Made by a program: the position numbers and the translations under genes. This document shows positions 1 through 8,018 of a DNA stretch of 45,103 nt, in pieces. The DNA is from Betaproteobacteria bacterium. Lineage in GTDB: Bacteria; Pseudomonadota; Gammaproteobacteria; Burkholderiales; SG8-39. A model generated the notes under the pieces. The model searched no databases. It was given only the letters and a program-made list of their open reading frames with translations, and was not told the DNA's origin. The stretch covers positions 1-45,103 of the forward strand of contig SCUF01000017.1 in assembly GCA_004298325.1 (NCBI GenBank). Reading direction: 5' to 3'. The stretch's first letter is position 1; each line of letters starts with the position of its first letter.

Positions 1-108
1 GTGACGACACGCCAGAAGGACGTGCTGGAAAAAACGAAGCGCGGCGACAAGGAACTCGTCTACCAGGTGAGCTACTGCCGTGACGGCCGTTTTGCCGACA
101 AACGGTAG
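1..108 (+). CDS. 3' end of an upstream gene, possibly traN (partial)
   Basis: The first base is in frame with 35 codons ending in TAG at 106-108, six bases before the traF start. The frame is open to the left edge, so only the C-terminus is visible. It is charged, with one Cys in VSYCRDGRFADKR. In F/SXT-type transfer regions the gene before traF is commonly traN, a cysteine-rich mating-pair stabilisation protein. The assignment rests on this gene order only; the fragment is too short to identify by itself. Confidence 0.45.
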   Translation: MTTRQKDVLEKTKRGDKELVYQVSYCRDGRFADKR

Positions 109-114
109 CACGTA

Positions 115-942
115 ATGCGAAAGCTTCTCGCGCTTGCCGCGCTGTCGCTCGCCGTCCTGCCGGTTGCGGCCCTTCGCGCCGACGAAACCTCGCCCACCAC
201 GAGTGTCGTCACCGTTGAGACCGCGCCGGAGCCGAGCGGCACCTACTGGCTGCGATACCGCGAGGGGTGGTTCTGGTACCGGGATCCGCCCGCGCGCATG
301 AAGCCGCCCAAGGCCGCGCCACCAGCTCAGAGCCGCCAGCGCGAACTGGTCGAGTTCGAGGCGATGCAACAGCGCCTCGACGAGCTGAAGCGCGTCGCCG
401 TCATGAATCCGACCGATGCGAATCTGGTCGCCTATATGCGCTACCAGCGGTTCGTCATGAACAAGTCCGAGCTGTTCGCGGAGCGCTGGCAGCGACTCGT
501 GTGGACCGTGCCGGAGCTCGACTACGGCCTGACCGGCCGGCCGACCAACTCGATGGCGATCGGCGCCTTCGATGAACAGCAGCGGGACAGGCGGGAGCAG
601 ACGGTCCGGAGCCTCGCCGCGACGCACGGCCTGCTCTTCATCTTCCGGAGCGACTGCCCGTACTGCCATCGCTTTGCGCCGATACTCAAGCGGTTCGAAC
701 AGGAGTTCGGCATGACCGTGTTTGCCGTCAGCCTCGACGGCCGCGGCCTGCCGGAATACCCGAATCCTCAACTGGACAACGGCATCGCGACGCGCCTCAA
801 CGCTTCGGTCGTACCTGCCCTTTACCTCACGGCACCGTCCAAGCGGCAAATCCGCCCCGTCGGCTTCGGCGTGATGGCGATGACAGAACTCGTCGAGCGC
901 GTTGCGGCGCTTGCGCAGGACCCGCGCGAAGACCCGCTCTAG
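115..942 (+). CDS. traF: TraF, thioredoxin-fold conjugal transfer protein
   Basis: Periplasmic assembly factor of F-type type IV secretion, 275 aa. A signal peptide is visible at residues 1-22 (basic MRK, then an Ala/Leu core). The C-terminal half is thioredoxin-like, with an intact CPYC at residues 181-184 (context FRSDCPYCHRF) and a cis-proline loop SVVP near 234, so it could act as a disulphide oxidoreductase or isomerase, unlike F TraF, which lacks the CxxC. The central part (70-165) is the helical domain typical of the family. It starts six bases after the previous stop with no clear ribosome site, so translation may be coupled. traH follows after 18 bp. Confidence 0.92.
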   Translation: MRKLLALAALSLAVLPVAALRADETSPTTSVVTVETAPEPSGTYWLRYREGWFWYRDPPARMKPPKAAPPAQSRQRELVEFEAMQQRLDELKRVAVMNPTDANLVAYMRYQRFVMNKSELFAERWQRLVWTVPELDYGLTGRPTNSMAIGAFDEQQRDRREQTVRSLAATHGLLFIFRSDCPYCHRFAPILKRFEQEFGMTVFAVSLDGRGLPEYPNPQLDNGIATRLNASVVPALYLTAPSKRQIRPVGFGVMAMTELVERVAALAQDPREDPL

Positions 943-960
943 CGATTCAAAGGAATATTG

Positions 961-2406
961 ATGACCACTCGATCTAAACGCGTCACGGCCTGCCTGCTCG
1001 CCGTCACGCTGGCCACCGCGCCGGTCACCGGCCGCCCGGCCGACCTCAATTCCGAGATGCAGGCCATGTTCAACGATCTCGGGGCGCTCGGCAATGTCAC
1101 CTCCCCCGGCGCCTTCCGCGGCCAGGCGATGAACCTCTACACCGGCGGCAGTCTCATGATGCGCTCGCCGGGACGCAACTACCCGCTCATCAACGCGCAA
1201 CTCCCCAGCCTGCGCGCGGGTTGCGGCGGCATCGATCTCTTCGGCGGGGCGTTCTCCTTCATCAACAAGCAGCAGTTCGTCGCGCTCCTGCAGAACATCG
1301 GATCGAATGCAGTGGGCTACGCGTTCAAGCTCGCGCTGCAGTCGATCTCCCCCGATATCGACAAGCTGCTCACCGAGCTGCAGGACCAGATCAACAAGAT
1401 CAACGCGATGAACATCAACTCCTGCGAGGCCGCTCAGGCGCTGGTCAACGGTATCGTCGGCGAATATGACAATTCGGTGCAGAGCGGCTGCGCGAATATC
1501 TCCCAGTACCTGGGCAGCGTCACCGACCGCGCCGATGCACGCTTCACCTGTGCCACCAACGCCCCGGCGGTGGTGAAGAGCGCCGCCAACTCTACCGATC
1601 CGAACGTGCGCAACACCACTTTCGTGAAAGGCAACGTGATCTGGCTGGCGTTGAACCAAGTGGGCGGCACCATCAGCCAGCAGGAGAAGGAACTGATCAT
1701 GAGCGTAATCGGCACCGTGATCCTGTATCCGCCGGAGGACGACGGCAGCGGCGCGATGCCGCGTTACGTCGAGCCGAGCATCGCGGGTCTGCGCGATCTG
1801 CTGCTCGGGCGCGGCGCCTCCGCCACGGAGGGCAACGTGGACATCGAGGTCTATGTCTGCGACGAGGCGGCCGAGTGTCTCAACCCCACTCGCACCACAG
1901 TTTCCGCCAAACCCTTTACGCGCCTGGTTGCCGAGCGGCTGCGCCGCATGTCCGACAACATCGCGACCCGCACGTCGCAGACGAGTGCCGACATCGGCTT
2001 CATCAACAACACCGCTGAACCCGTCTACAAGATGCTGGCGGTCGCCAACGCCGTTCCCGGCTCCAACACCGCCGAGACGCTGATCGAAACCTACAAGGAC
2101 GTGATCGCGCTCGACTACGCGGAGACTTTTCTCAGTCGCGTGATTCGGCAGTCCATGACGGCGCTCTCACAGAGCCTGAAGCGCACCGCGATCGAGCAGC
2201 AGTACGTGGAAACGCTGAGGGGCAACGCCCAGGAAGCTCAGCGGCAACTTCTGACCGAGAAACAGACCGCGTACGCCAAGGTGCGCTCGGTCTCGTCCAT
2301 GACGCAGGACCTGCAGACCCTCGAGCGGCAGCTCTGGAGCTCGATGCCGCCGGCGGTGAAGGCGATGCTCGATTTCAGCGCCAACTCGGGCGCACGCGGT
2401 TCCTAG
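961..2406 (+). CDS. traH: TraH, conjugal transfer pilus assembly protein
   Basis: Component of F-type pilus assembly and mating, located in the periplasm or outer membrane, 481 aa. ATG 961 is preferred over the in-frame TTG at 958 because AAGGA at 950-954 is well spaced from it. An N-terminal signal peptide (VTACLLAVTLATAPV) is followed by the family hallmark near residues 88-125: GCGGIDLFGGAFSFIN, then QFVALLQNIGSNAVGYAFKL. Paired cysteines occur later (NINSCEAAQ, SGCANIS, CDEAAEC). The C-terminal third is heptad-like and predicted helical. It lies between traF and traG, the canonical order. Confidence 0.93.
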   Translation: MTTRSKRVTACLLAVTLATAPVTGRPADLNSEMQAMFNDLGALGNVTSPGAFRGQAMNLYTGGSLMMRSPGRNYPLINAQLPSLRAGCGGIDLFGGAFSFINKQQFVALLQNIGSNAVGYAFKLALQSISPDIDKLLTELQDQINKINAMNINSCEAAQALVNGIVGEYDNSVQSGCANISQYLGSVTDRADARFTCATNAPAVVKSAANSTDPNVRNTTFVKGNVIWLALNQVGGTISQQEKELIMSVIGTVILYPPEDDGSGAMPRYVEPSIAGLRDLLLGRGASATEGNVDIEVYVCDEAAECLNPTRTTVSAKPFTRLVAERLRRMSDNIATRTSQTSADIGFINNTAEPVYKMLAVANAVPGSNTAETLIETYKDVIALDYAETFLSRVIRQSMTALSQSLKRTAIEQQYVETLRGNAQEAQRQLLTEKQTAYAKVRSVSSMTQDLQTLERQLWSSMPPAVKAMLDFSANSGARGS

Positions 2407-2454
2407 CGATTTTGGTCGGGCGAGCGCCGTTGCCCGGCCGACCTTCGCGCATCC

Positions 2455-5418
2455 ATGTTTGAAATCTACGCCTATGGCAACGTTGATACCCTGACGGGGG
2501 TGTTCAACGCCATCGCCGCCATCATGGGCGGCGACGACTATTTCGGCCTCATCAAAACGGTCGCGGTGACTGGCGTGCTGGTGGCGGCCTTCGCGGGACT
2601 GTTCTCGCCCGGACGCTTTCACGGCTGGGGCTGGTTGATGGGGTTCATGTTCCTCTACTACGCCCTTTTCGTCCCGAAGACCGATGTGGTAATCGTCGAC
2701 AAACTGGGCAGCCAGGCGCCGGTCGCGGTCGGCAACGTCCCAATCGGCGTCGCATTCTTCGGCCATTACACGAGCAAGGTGGGCGACGTGATGACGCGGT
2801 TCTTCGAGACTGCGTTCCAGGTGATTCCCGCGACCAACGCACAACTCCCGAGCGAACTTGCCTACCAGAAGAACGGTGTCATGTTCGGCAACCGCCTGAT
2901 CCAGGCGTCCCGGTCGGTCAACGTTGCCGATCCTCAATTGCGCACCGACCTGATCGCCTTCGTGTACAACTGTACGCTGTACGATTTGCAGGACGGCACG
3001 ATAGACCCGGCAACGTTTTCCCAGAGCACCGACATCTGGGCGCTGATGGGTACGCCCAATCCGGCCCGCTTCTCGACCTACGGCAACCCGGTCCAGGTCG
3101 ATACTTGCCCGAACGTCTTCACCTATCTGGCCAACCGCCTGCCGGCGGAGGTTGCACGTGCCCGCACGGTCCTCGCGTTCCAGATGAACCCGTCGCTCGA
3201 CCCGGCCGTCGCGCAAAGCCTGATCGACGGCCAGGTCGAGCAGGCCTATTACAAGACCCGTATCGCCACCGCGGCCCAGGGAGCCGCGGACCTGCTGCGC
3301 CAGAACATCATGATCAACTTGGTTCAGGACACAAGCAGCATCGTCGGCCAGAAGTTGAACGACCCAGCCTCCATCATGATCGCAACCGCCCGCGCCAATG
3401 CCACGGCCTCGATCAATTCGTCGTTCCTGACCATGGGCAAGGTCGCAGAGCAAGCCCTGCCGCTGGTGCGCAACGTGATCGAGGCGATCATCTACGCCGT
3501 ATTCCCGTTCGTTTTCCTGCTGTTTCTGCTGGCCCAAGGACGCGGCCTCGGTATCGCGATCAAGAGCTTCGTCTTGAGCCTGGTCTGGATCCAGCTTTGG
3601 CCGCCGCTCTACGCAATCCTCAACTACGTGGCCACCGTGGCGAGCGCCAAGAACCTCGAGGCCGCGGCACGCATGGGCGCGGCTACACAGGGTCTGGCGC
3701 TCGAAACCGCGTCCAGCATCTACCACGGCGCGGTCTCCGATCAGGCAATCGCCGGCTACATGGTGATCTCGATCCCAATCATCGCCACCGCGATTATCAA
3801 GGGCGGTGAAGTCGCTTTTCAGGCCGTCACAGGTGTCGGGCCGATGCAGTCGGCTGTATCGGGAGAGTCGAGCGCGACGAGCAAGGGCAACGTGAGCCAA
3901 GACGTGGTCTCGTTCGACCAGCAGCAACTCGCCCCGACCAGATCCTCTGCGTTCATGTCTACGACGAGCAACGCCCACGGCACCACCATTCAGGGCACTG
4001 GACCGGATGCGGGGATCTTCCGGTATCAGGCCACACTGAGCAGGCTGGCCACGACCTTCACTTTCACGGAACGCCAGGCAACAGCCCTCACGGACAATGC
4101 GCGCGAGGCAGAAACGTTCGCCCGGTCCGAGCGCGAGTCCATGCAACGGAGCCAGGCTGCCGCGCTCACCCGGGCACTGGGCATACAGGAGAGTTTCGAG
4201 CGCACACAACAACGCTCCAGCGCGAGCACCACCTCCGACGGCGGGTCCACCTCGACGCAGCTCCAGACGCTGAACTCGGTAGCCCGCGAAGTGAACCGGC
4301 GGCTGGGATTGGGTGACGACTCCATTGTTGGGAAAAGCGTAGCCGCGTCCGCTTCAGCGGGCGCGAAGATTCCTCTTACGGAGATCGGTGGCCAAATTAC
4401 GCGAGAGGGCCGACACATGGATCAGCAGAGGCTCCAGAGTGCGTACGACTACGCGCGCAAGGCCGTCGAAACAGCTCAACTGTCGGAAGCGACTGCACTC
4501 GTTAAGGAGTTCCGCTCGTCCGATGCGTACCAATGGGCGCTCGGAAGCCGGGCAGCTTCGACTTCGGGATTCGACTCGACATATCGCGAGGCGGTCGATC
4601 GTCAGTCCGCAAGCGACAACGCCTACAGTCGAGCCAAGGAACTCGCCCGGACGGCGCAGTTCATGCGCGAGTGGAGCAGCGGCGCCCAGACCGACTTCAC
4701 GAACTACGCCGCGCGCCGGCTCTCGGAACGAGGACTGCTTCGCGAAGACGATCCGATAAAGTTGCAGCGCGCCGTCACTGAGATCGCCTTCGCCTACGCG
4801 AAAGGCGGCGACGTAGGCAATCAATTCGTTCCTGGAGACAACCCGCTGTCGCCGAGTCGTCCCCTGCCCCAACTGCTTGGCTGGACATCATCGGCGCTGC
4901 GCGAGGATTTCGACCAAACCGACAGGGCGAACAACACCGAAACCTTGCGGAATCAGGCAGCAATGAACGAGAGTACGATCCGGGACCGGCAATCTCGTCA
5001 GCGTGTCACGCCGGGGCAAACCGTTGGCAACGACATCGCGACGCGAGTAAGTTCGAGCGAAAGTCAGGCCTCCGTGACCCTCGACAGACGTCGCCGCGAA
5101 GTCTCCCAGGACCAGGGCATCCTGAGCGAGGATTACAACGCGACAGTAAGGTTCGGCAAGGTAAGCCGCCACCACGGGGGAAATCAGGCTGTGTGGGACA
5201 CCATTGGCGCGCAGATCAACAACCGCGCCAATCTGGGTACGCCCCCGGAAAGGCCGAGCGTCGGCGAGTGGCACAGTGACAAAGACGGTATCCCGGTCGC
5301 CGGTCCGAAGCCCGAAACGCGGGAATCAGTGCCCCCAGCCGCGAAAACTGAACAGGCGCCAGGACCGGAGGAAGGCCGTCGTCCGAACGACGGAAAGGGT
5401 ACGGCCGGAAACCGGTAG
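2455..5418 (+). CDS. traG: TraG, mating-pair stabilisation inner-membrane protein
   Basis: Inner-membrane protein of F/SXT-type conjugation with roles in pilus assembly and mating-pair stabilisation, 987 aa. The N-terminus MFEIYAYGNVDTLTGVFNAI is typical of the family. Hydrophobic segments lie near residues 32-50, 58-73, 341-363, 370-395 and 430-452. A long hydrophilic, Gln/Ser/Arg-rich region follows (about 460-987) and corresponds to the periplasmic TraG* part. This part differs between elements and is a likely site of specificity. Starts 48 bp after traH. No transfer gene follows in this window: the next recognisable item is a broken integrase, so cargo is inserted here. Confidence 0.92.
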   Translation: MFEIYAYGNVDTLTGVFNAIAAIMGGDDYFGLIKTVAVTGVLVAAFAGLFSPGRFHGWGWLMGFMFLYYALFVPKTDVVIVDKLGSQAPVAVGNVPIGVAFFGHYTSKVGDVMTRFFETAFQVIPATNAQLPSELAYQKNGVMFGNRLIQASRSVNVADPQLRTDLIAFVYNCTLYDLQDGTIDPATFSQSTDIWALMGTPNPARFSTYGNPVQVDTCPNVFTYLANRLPAEVARARTVLAFQMNPSLDPAVAQSLIDGQVEQAYYKTRIATAAQGAADLLRQNIMINLVQDTSSIVGQKLNDPASIMIATARANATASINSSFLTMGKVAEQALPLVRNVIEAIIYAVFPFVFLLFLLAQGRGLGIAIKSFVLSLVWIQLWPPLYAILNYVATVASAKNLEAAARMGAATQGLALETASSIYHGAVSDQAIAGYMVISIPIIATAIIKGGEVAFQAVTGVGPMQSAVSGESSATSKGNVSQDVVSFDQQQLAPTRSSAFMSTTSNAHGTTIQGTGPDAGIFRYQATLSRLATTFTFTERQATALTDNAREAETFARSERESMQRSQAAALTRALGIQESFERTQQRSSASTTSDGGSTSTQLQTLNSVAREVNRRLGLGDDSIVGKSVAASASAGAKIPLTEIGGQITREGRHMDQQRLQSAYDYARKAVETAQLSEATALVKEFRSSDAYQWALGSRAASTSGFDSTYREAVDRQSASDNAYSRAKELARTAQFMREWSSGAQTDFTNYAARRLSERGLLREDDPIKLQRAVTEIAFAYAKGGDVGNQFVPGDNPLSPSRPLPQLLGWTSSALREDFDQTDRANNTETLRNQAAMNESTIRDRQSRQRVTPGQTVGNDIATRVSSSESQASVTLDRRRREVSQDQGILSEDYNATVRFGKVSRHHGGNQAVWDTIGAQINNRANLGTPPERPSVGEWHSDKDGIPVAGPKPETRESVPPAAKTEQAPGPEEGRRPNDGKGTAGNR

Positions 5419-5431
5419 CGCCAACGACGCG

Positions 5432-5701
5432 TCAATCGTCAGCCGCGCCAATCTCCATGCTACCGAGACCATTTCCCGTGATGTAACCCGGCGTCCGGTC
5501 ACCGTATCGACTAGCCGGGTTCTTTGTCACCATAGGGTCACCGTGAAGCCACCCCTCGAAGTCCCGGTCAACCGCGCTCTCCGCTTTGCGAGTGCCATCA
5601 TGCTGGGAGAGTCCTGCGGAAAGAGCCGCACGGACGTACATCTTTAGCGTGTCGAGCCAACCGATCAGGGATTCGTAAAAAGGTTTTCCGAATTCATTCA
5701 T
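5432..5701 (-). CDS. Hypothetical 89-aa protein, doubtful
   Basis: Open frame on the minus strand, convergent with traG, with an amphipathic start (NEFGKPFYESLIGWLDTLKM) and a less structured rest. No family recognised and no good ribosome-binding site. A candidate terminator hairpin (5485-5521) lies inside it, which argues against coding. Kept because it is the only plausible frame in the traG-integrase interval (5419-5928). Confidence 0.28.
   Translation of the reverse strand: MNEFGKPFYESLIGWLDTLKMYVRAALSAGLSQHDGTRKAESAVDRDFEGWLHGDPMVTKNPASRYGDRTPGYITGNGLGSMEIGAADD
5485..5521 (+). terminator. Inverted repeat downstream of traG, candidate terminator
   Basis: Arms AACCCGGC (5485-5492) and GCCGGGTT (5514-5521) match perfectly over 8 bp, with a 21-nt loop, followed by CTTTGT. 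It lies 67 bp after the traG stop. The loop is long and the T tract short, so termination is plausible but not certain. Confidence 0.4.
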
Positions 5702-5760
5702 CGCAATAACAGTTCACCCACTGAACTCTCAACATGATACGCGGATACGCCCATCGGTCA

Positions 5761-5794
5761 ATGCCACGCCCGCACGCATGCCACGTCCGCACGC
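5761..5794. repeat. Tandem 17-bp direct repeat
   Basis: Two adjoining copies, ATGCCACGCCCGCACGC (5761-5777) and ATGCCACGTCCGCACGC (5778-5794), differ at one base. They lie about 135 bp upstream of the truncated integrase start. Could be a recombinase or regulator binding site, or a simple duplication. Confidence 0.85.
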
Positions 5795-5928
5795 GAAATG
5801 AAGCACGACACTTGGTACTGCGCACGTTCTCATTCGCGTCGGCCTGGAGACCCATCTCTCACCCCGCAGTCCACAAGGTTTTCAGTAACCACAAGCCACG
5901 TTCGTTTCAACCGATTAAGGAGCCTCAA

Positions 5929-6063
5929 ATGGATCACAATGTCCCTGTCGCAACGCAGCACAACCCATGGAACAAAGGCAGGCTGATCAGCCAGAAACCC
6001 CCGCTAAGACTGAAAAGCTTTGGGCCAACCTATTGCGTCAGGTCGCGGATATGCCAGCCCTGA
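5929..6063 (+). pseudogene. Truncated N-terminus of a small tyrosine recombinase
   Basis: ATG 5929 has a good ribosome site (AAGGAG, 5917-5922). The peptide contains NPWNKGRLISQKPPLRLK, which closely matches the N-terminus I know from a widespread ~200-aa proteobacterial integrase family (PWNKGKLVGQKAPLKLKDIWAI). Homology stops near base 6015 and the frame ends at 6063, so the catalytic Arg/His/Tyr domain is absent. A frame beginning near 6004 reads KLWANLLRQ, weakly like the next family block, so a frameshift is possible. The stop of the minus-strand helicase gene is at 6030, so the defence island abuts or has replaced the rest of the integrase. Confidence 0.65.
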
Positions 6064-8018
6064 ATCCGGGCCGCAGCGATCAGGTCACGATTCGCGGCTT
6101 CTTTACGTAAGGCACAGGAGAGGAGCTGCCGCGGCCTTGTAACAGCAACAAATACATTTGTTGCAGCTGCAAGCTGAGCAACGTTGGCGCTGAAATCGTG
6201 ATCCTCCAGCCCGAATGCGTGAGGCAGGACAGTAGCAAGATCCATAGCCCGGCCGTCCCGTGTCTGTCCCCGCCAGACTTCCGTTTCAACGATGAGGATT
6301 GCATCAACCGTTTTGCCCTTTACGGAGTGAATCGATCCCAATCTGATCGGAATGTGATCGTGGACGAATACCGTTCGTGAACGCTGGCGCGCCTGTGCTT
6401 CTTGATCAATTGCCCCTTCTTCAACAAAATCCAGAAAACTCGTAACAGATTGGGCAGGAGCTTGGGCGATACCCAATAACATCTTGAGGTCATGACAGAA
6501 TGTTTCCCATGTAGCGCGGTCCCACGCGGCATTGCCAAAAACGATGCGATCTCTCATGAGCCGCTTCAGCTTTAAAGGGAGCGCCGGATTGTGTGAGGCT
6601 AGAACGCTCCAAATGGAGCGCGCGCCGACCTTCCTGCCAAGAGCGTCATTTAATCCTTGCCGGCGAAGTAGATCGACCATCCCTGTCGTGATCAGACCAG
6701 CAATCTCTGCTGGTGACGAGTGCGTTTCATTCAGTATTGTGGCTTGGCGCAAGAGAGCGCAAAGCGTGTCTGGGCGTCCTTGACCGCCCCTGCCGCTTCT
6801 GTAGTCGGGGCAGTAATCGATTAGGGTTTTTGGCCATTCTCCTCTTGTGTCGCGGGCCGGGTTATGGCGCGAAGCGACAGCTCGGATGTCGTGATCCGGT
6901 TTGAGATTTTGCCCCCAATGGGCACGCACTTCGCGGGCATATGCCGGAAGCACACCGGCGATTGAATCTCTGTCAAACAAAATGAGACTGCGCCGATTCG
7001 GGATGCCGAGCGCTCCTTCGATCTGCTGTGCGGCGCGGACAGTCAGGCGACTCGAAAAGGCGGCAATCTCCGCGCCGAAGCGTCGCGTCTCATTGAGCGG
7101 AATAACATCTCCTCCCGCTTTCCAGTAATCATCAGGAGTTAGACTCTCGTCCTCGTATAGCGTCTGGTTCTGGTCTCCCAGCCGCTGGTATGCGACTCCT
7201 TCGCCAAAAAGACGTTCGAGCAATGCAAGCTGCGCCCCGTTTGTATCCTGAGCCTCGTCAAGGAGAACGAGTGGAAAGCGTTTGCGCATGCGTTCTACGA
7301 GTCCCGGGTATTTCTCAATCGCTTGATAGGCCAGAGCCGTCATATCGGCAAATCGATAAAACCCGTCATTGACGATCTCTGATTTCAGCTCCTCAAGCTC
7401 GGCACCGGAATCCGTGCGTGCCCCAGGTTGTCTGGGGCGCCTGTTTTGTATTTTCAGTCGTGCCGGTCTCACTTCGACCGCGCATTCAAAGTCGTCCGCA
7501 AGCACCATATCCGAAACCCAGGTTTCCACGGCGTAACGGTTGCGTCCTCTGTTGCCGTGGGCAAACCGCGTGAGTGTCGGCTTTGAATGCCACCTTGCGA
7601 GCGCGACTGCGGTGAACACTTCATCGTCGATGCGCTGGACTGACCAGCCGAGCCCGCGAAGATAAGGAAGCGCGATAAAACGATCAATGAAAGCCGTCAC
7701 GGTGCCGATGAAATGCGGATAACCAAGAAAGGCCGATGCGGATGGATGAGTAAACAGTTTTTTTTCGACCTCCTCACGCGCCGCGTTCGTATGGGATATT
7801 ACGCAAACGCCTTGTGTGCGCGAACTCCAGCATCGCGAAAGCAGGGCAAGCTTCGCAACCAGCAGGGTCGTCTTGCCATTGCCAGGCGCCGCCTGTACAT
7901 CGCAAGACTCATCGGCGGCCAGAAATGGTCGGTGATTTTCGCTCGTGAAATTGCATCCACCGAGCTCCTTGCCGAGTTCCTCCAGAAGCTGCGGAGTAAG
8001 TGGCGGAATATCGAGCAT
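6030..8018 (-). CDS. gajB: Gabija GajB-like UvrD/PcrA superfamily 1 helicase
   Basis: Superfamily 1 helicase-like NTPase, 662 aa. Visible motifs: Walker A APGNGKTT (about 44-51); motif II LLDEAQDT (about 255); motif III LGDQNQ; motif IV NETRRF; motif V SIHSVKGKTVDAIL (about 564); motif VI VAVTRPRQLL (about 624). Its ATG shares one base with the stop of the upstream OLD gene (TAATG), indicating translational coupling. An OLD ATPase-Toprim nuclease followed by a UvrD-like partner is the two-gene architecture of Gabija, in which GajA cleaves DNA and GajB is activated during phage infection. It is longer than the roughly 500-aa type GajB. The stop overlaps the integrase remnant, marking the left edge of the island. 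Confidence 0.82.
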   Translation of the reverse strand: MLDIPPLTPQLLEELGKELGGCNFTSENHRPFLAADESCDVQAAPGNGKTTLLVAKLALLSRCWSSRTQGVCVISHTNAAREEVEKKLFTHPSASAFLGYPHFIGTVTAFIDRFIALPYLRGLGWSVQRIDDEVFTAVALARWHSKPTLTRFAHGNRGRNRYAVETWVSDMVLADDFECAVEVRPARLKIQNRRPRQPGARTDSGAELEELKSEIVNDGFYRFADMTALAYQAIEKYPGLVERMRKRFPLVLLDEAQDTNGAQLALLERLFGEGVAYQRLGDQNQTLYEDESLTPDDYWKAGGDVIPLNETRRFGAEIAAFSSRLTVRAAQQIEGALGIPNRRSLILFDRDSIAGVLPAYAREVRAHWGQNLKPDHDIRAVASRHNPARDTRGEWPKTLIDYCPDYRSGRGGQGRPDTLCALLRQATILNETHSSPAEIAGLITTGMVDLLRRQGLNDALGRKVGARSIWSVLASHNPALPLKLKRLMRDRIVFGNAAWDRATWETFCHDLKMLLGIAQAPAQSVTSFLDFVEEGAIDQEAQARQRSRTVFVHDHIPIRLGSIHSVKGKTVDAILIVETEVWRGQTRDGRAMDLATVLPHAFGLEDHDFSANVAQLAAATNVFVAVTRPRQLLSCALRKEAANRDLIAAARIQGWHIRDLTQ

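Noticed and set aside
2167-4212. A 681-codon open frame antisense to traH and traG
   Set aside because: Both sense genes are recognised with intact family motifs; the antisense product is His/Arg/Asp-rich low-complexity sequence typical of the reverse strand of GC-rich genes.
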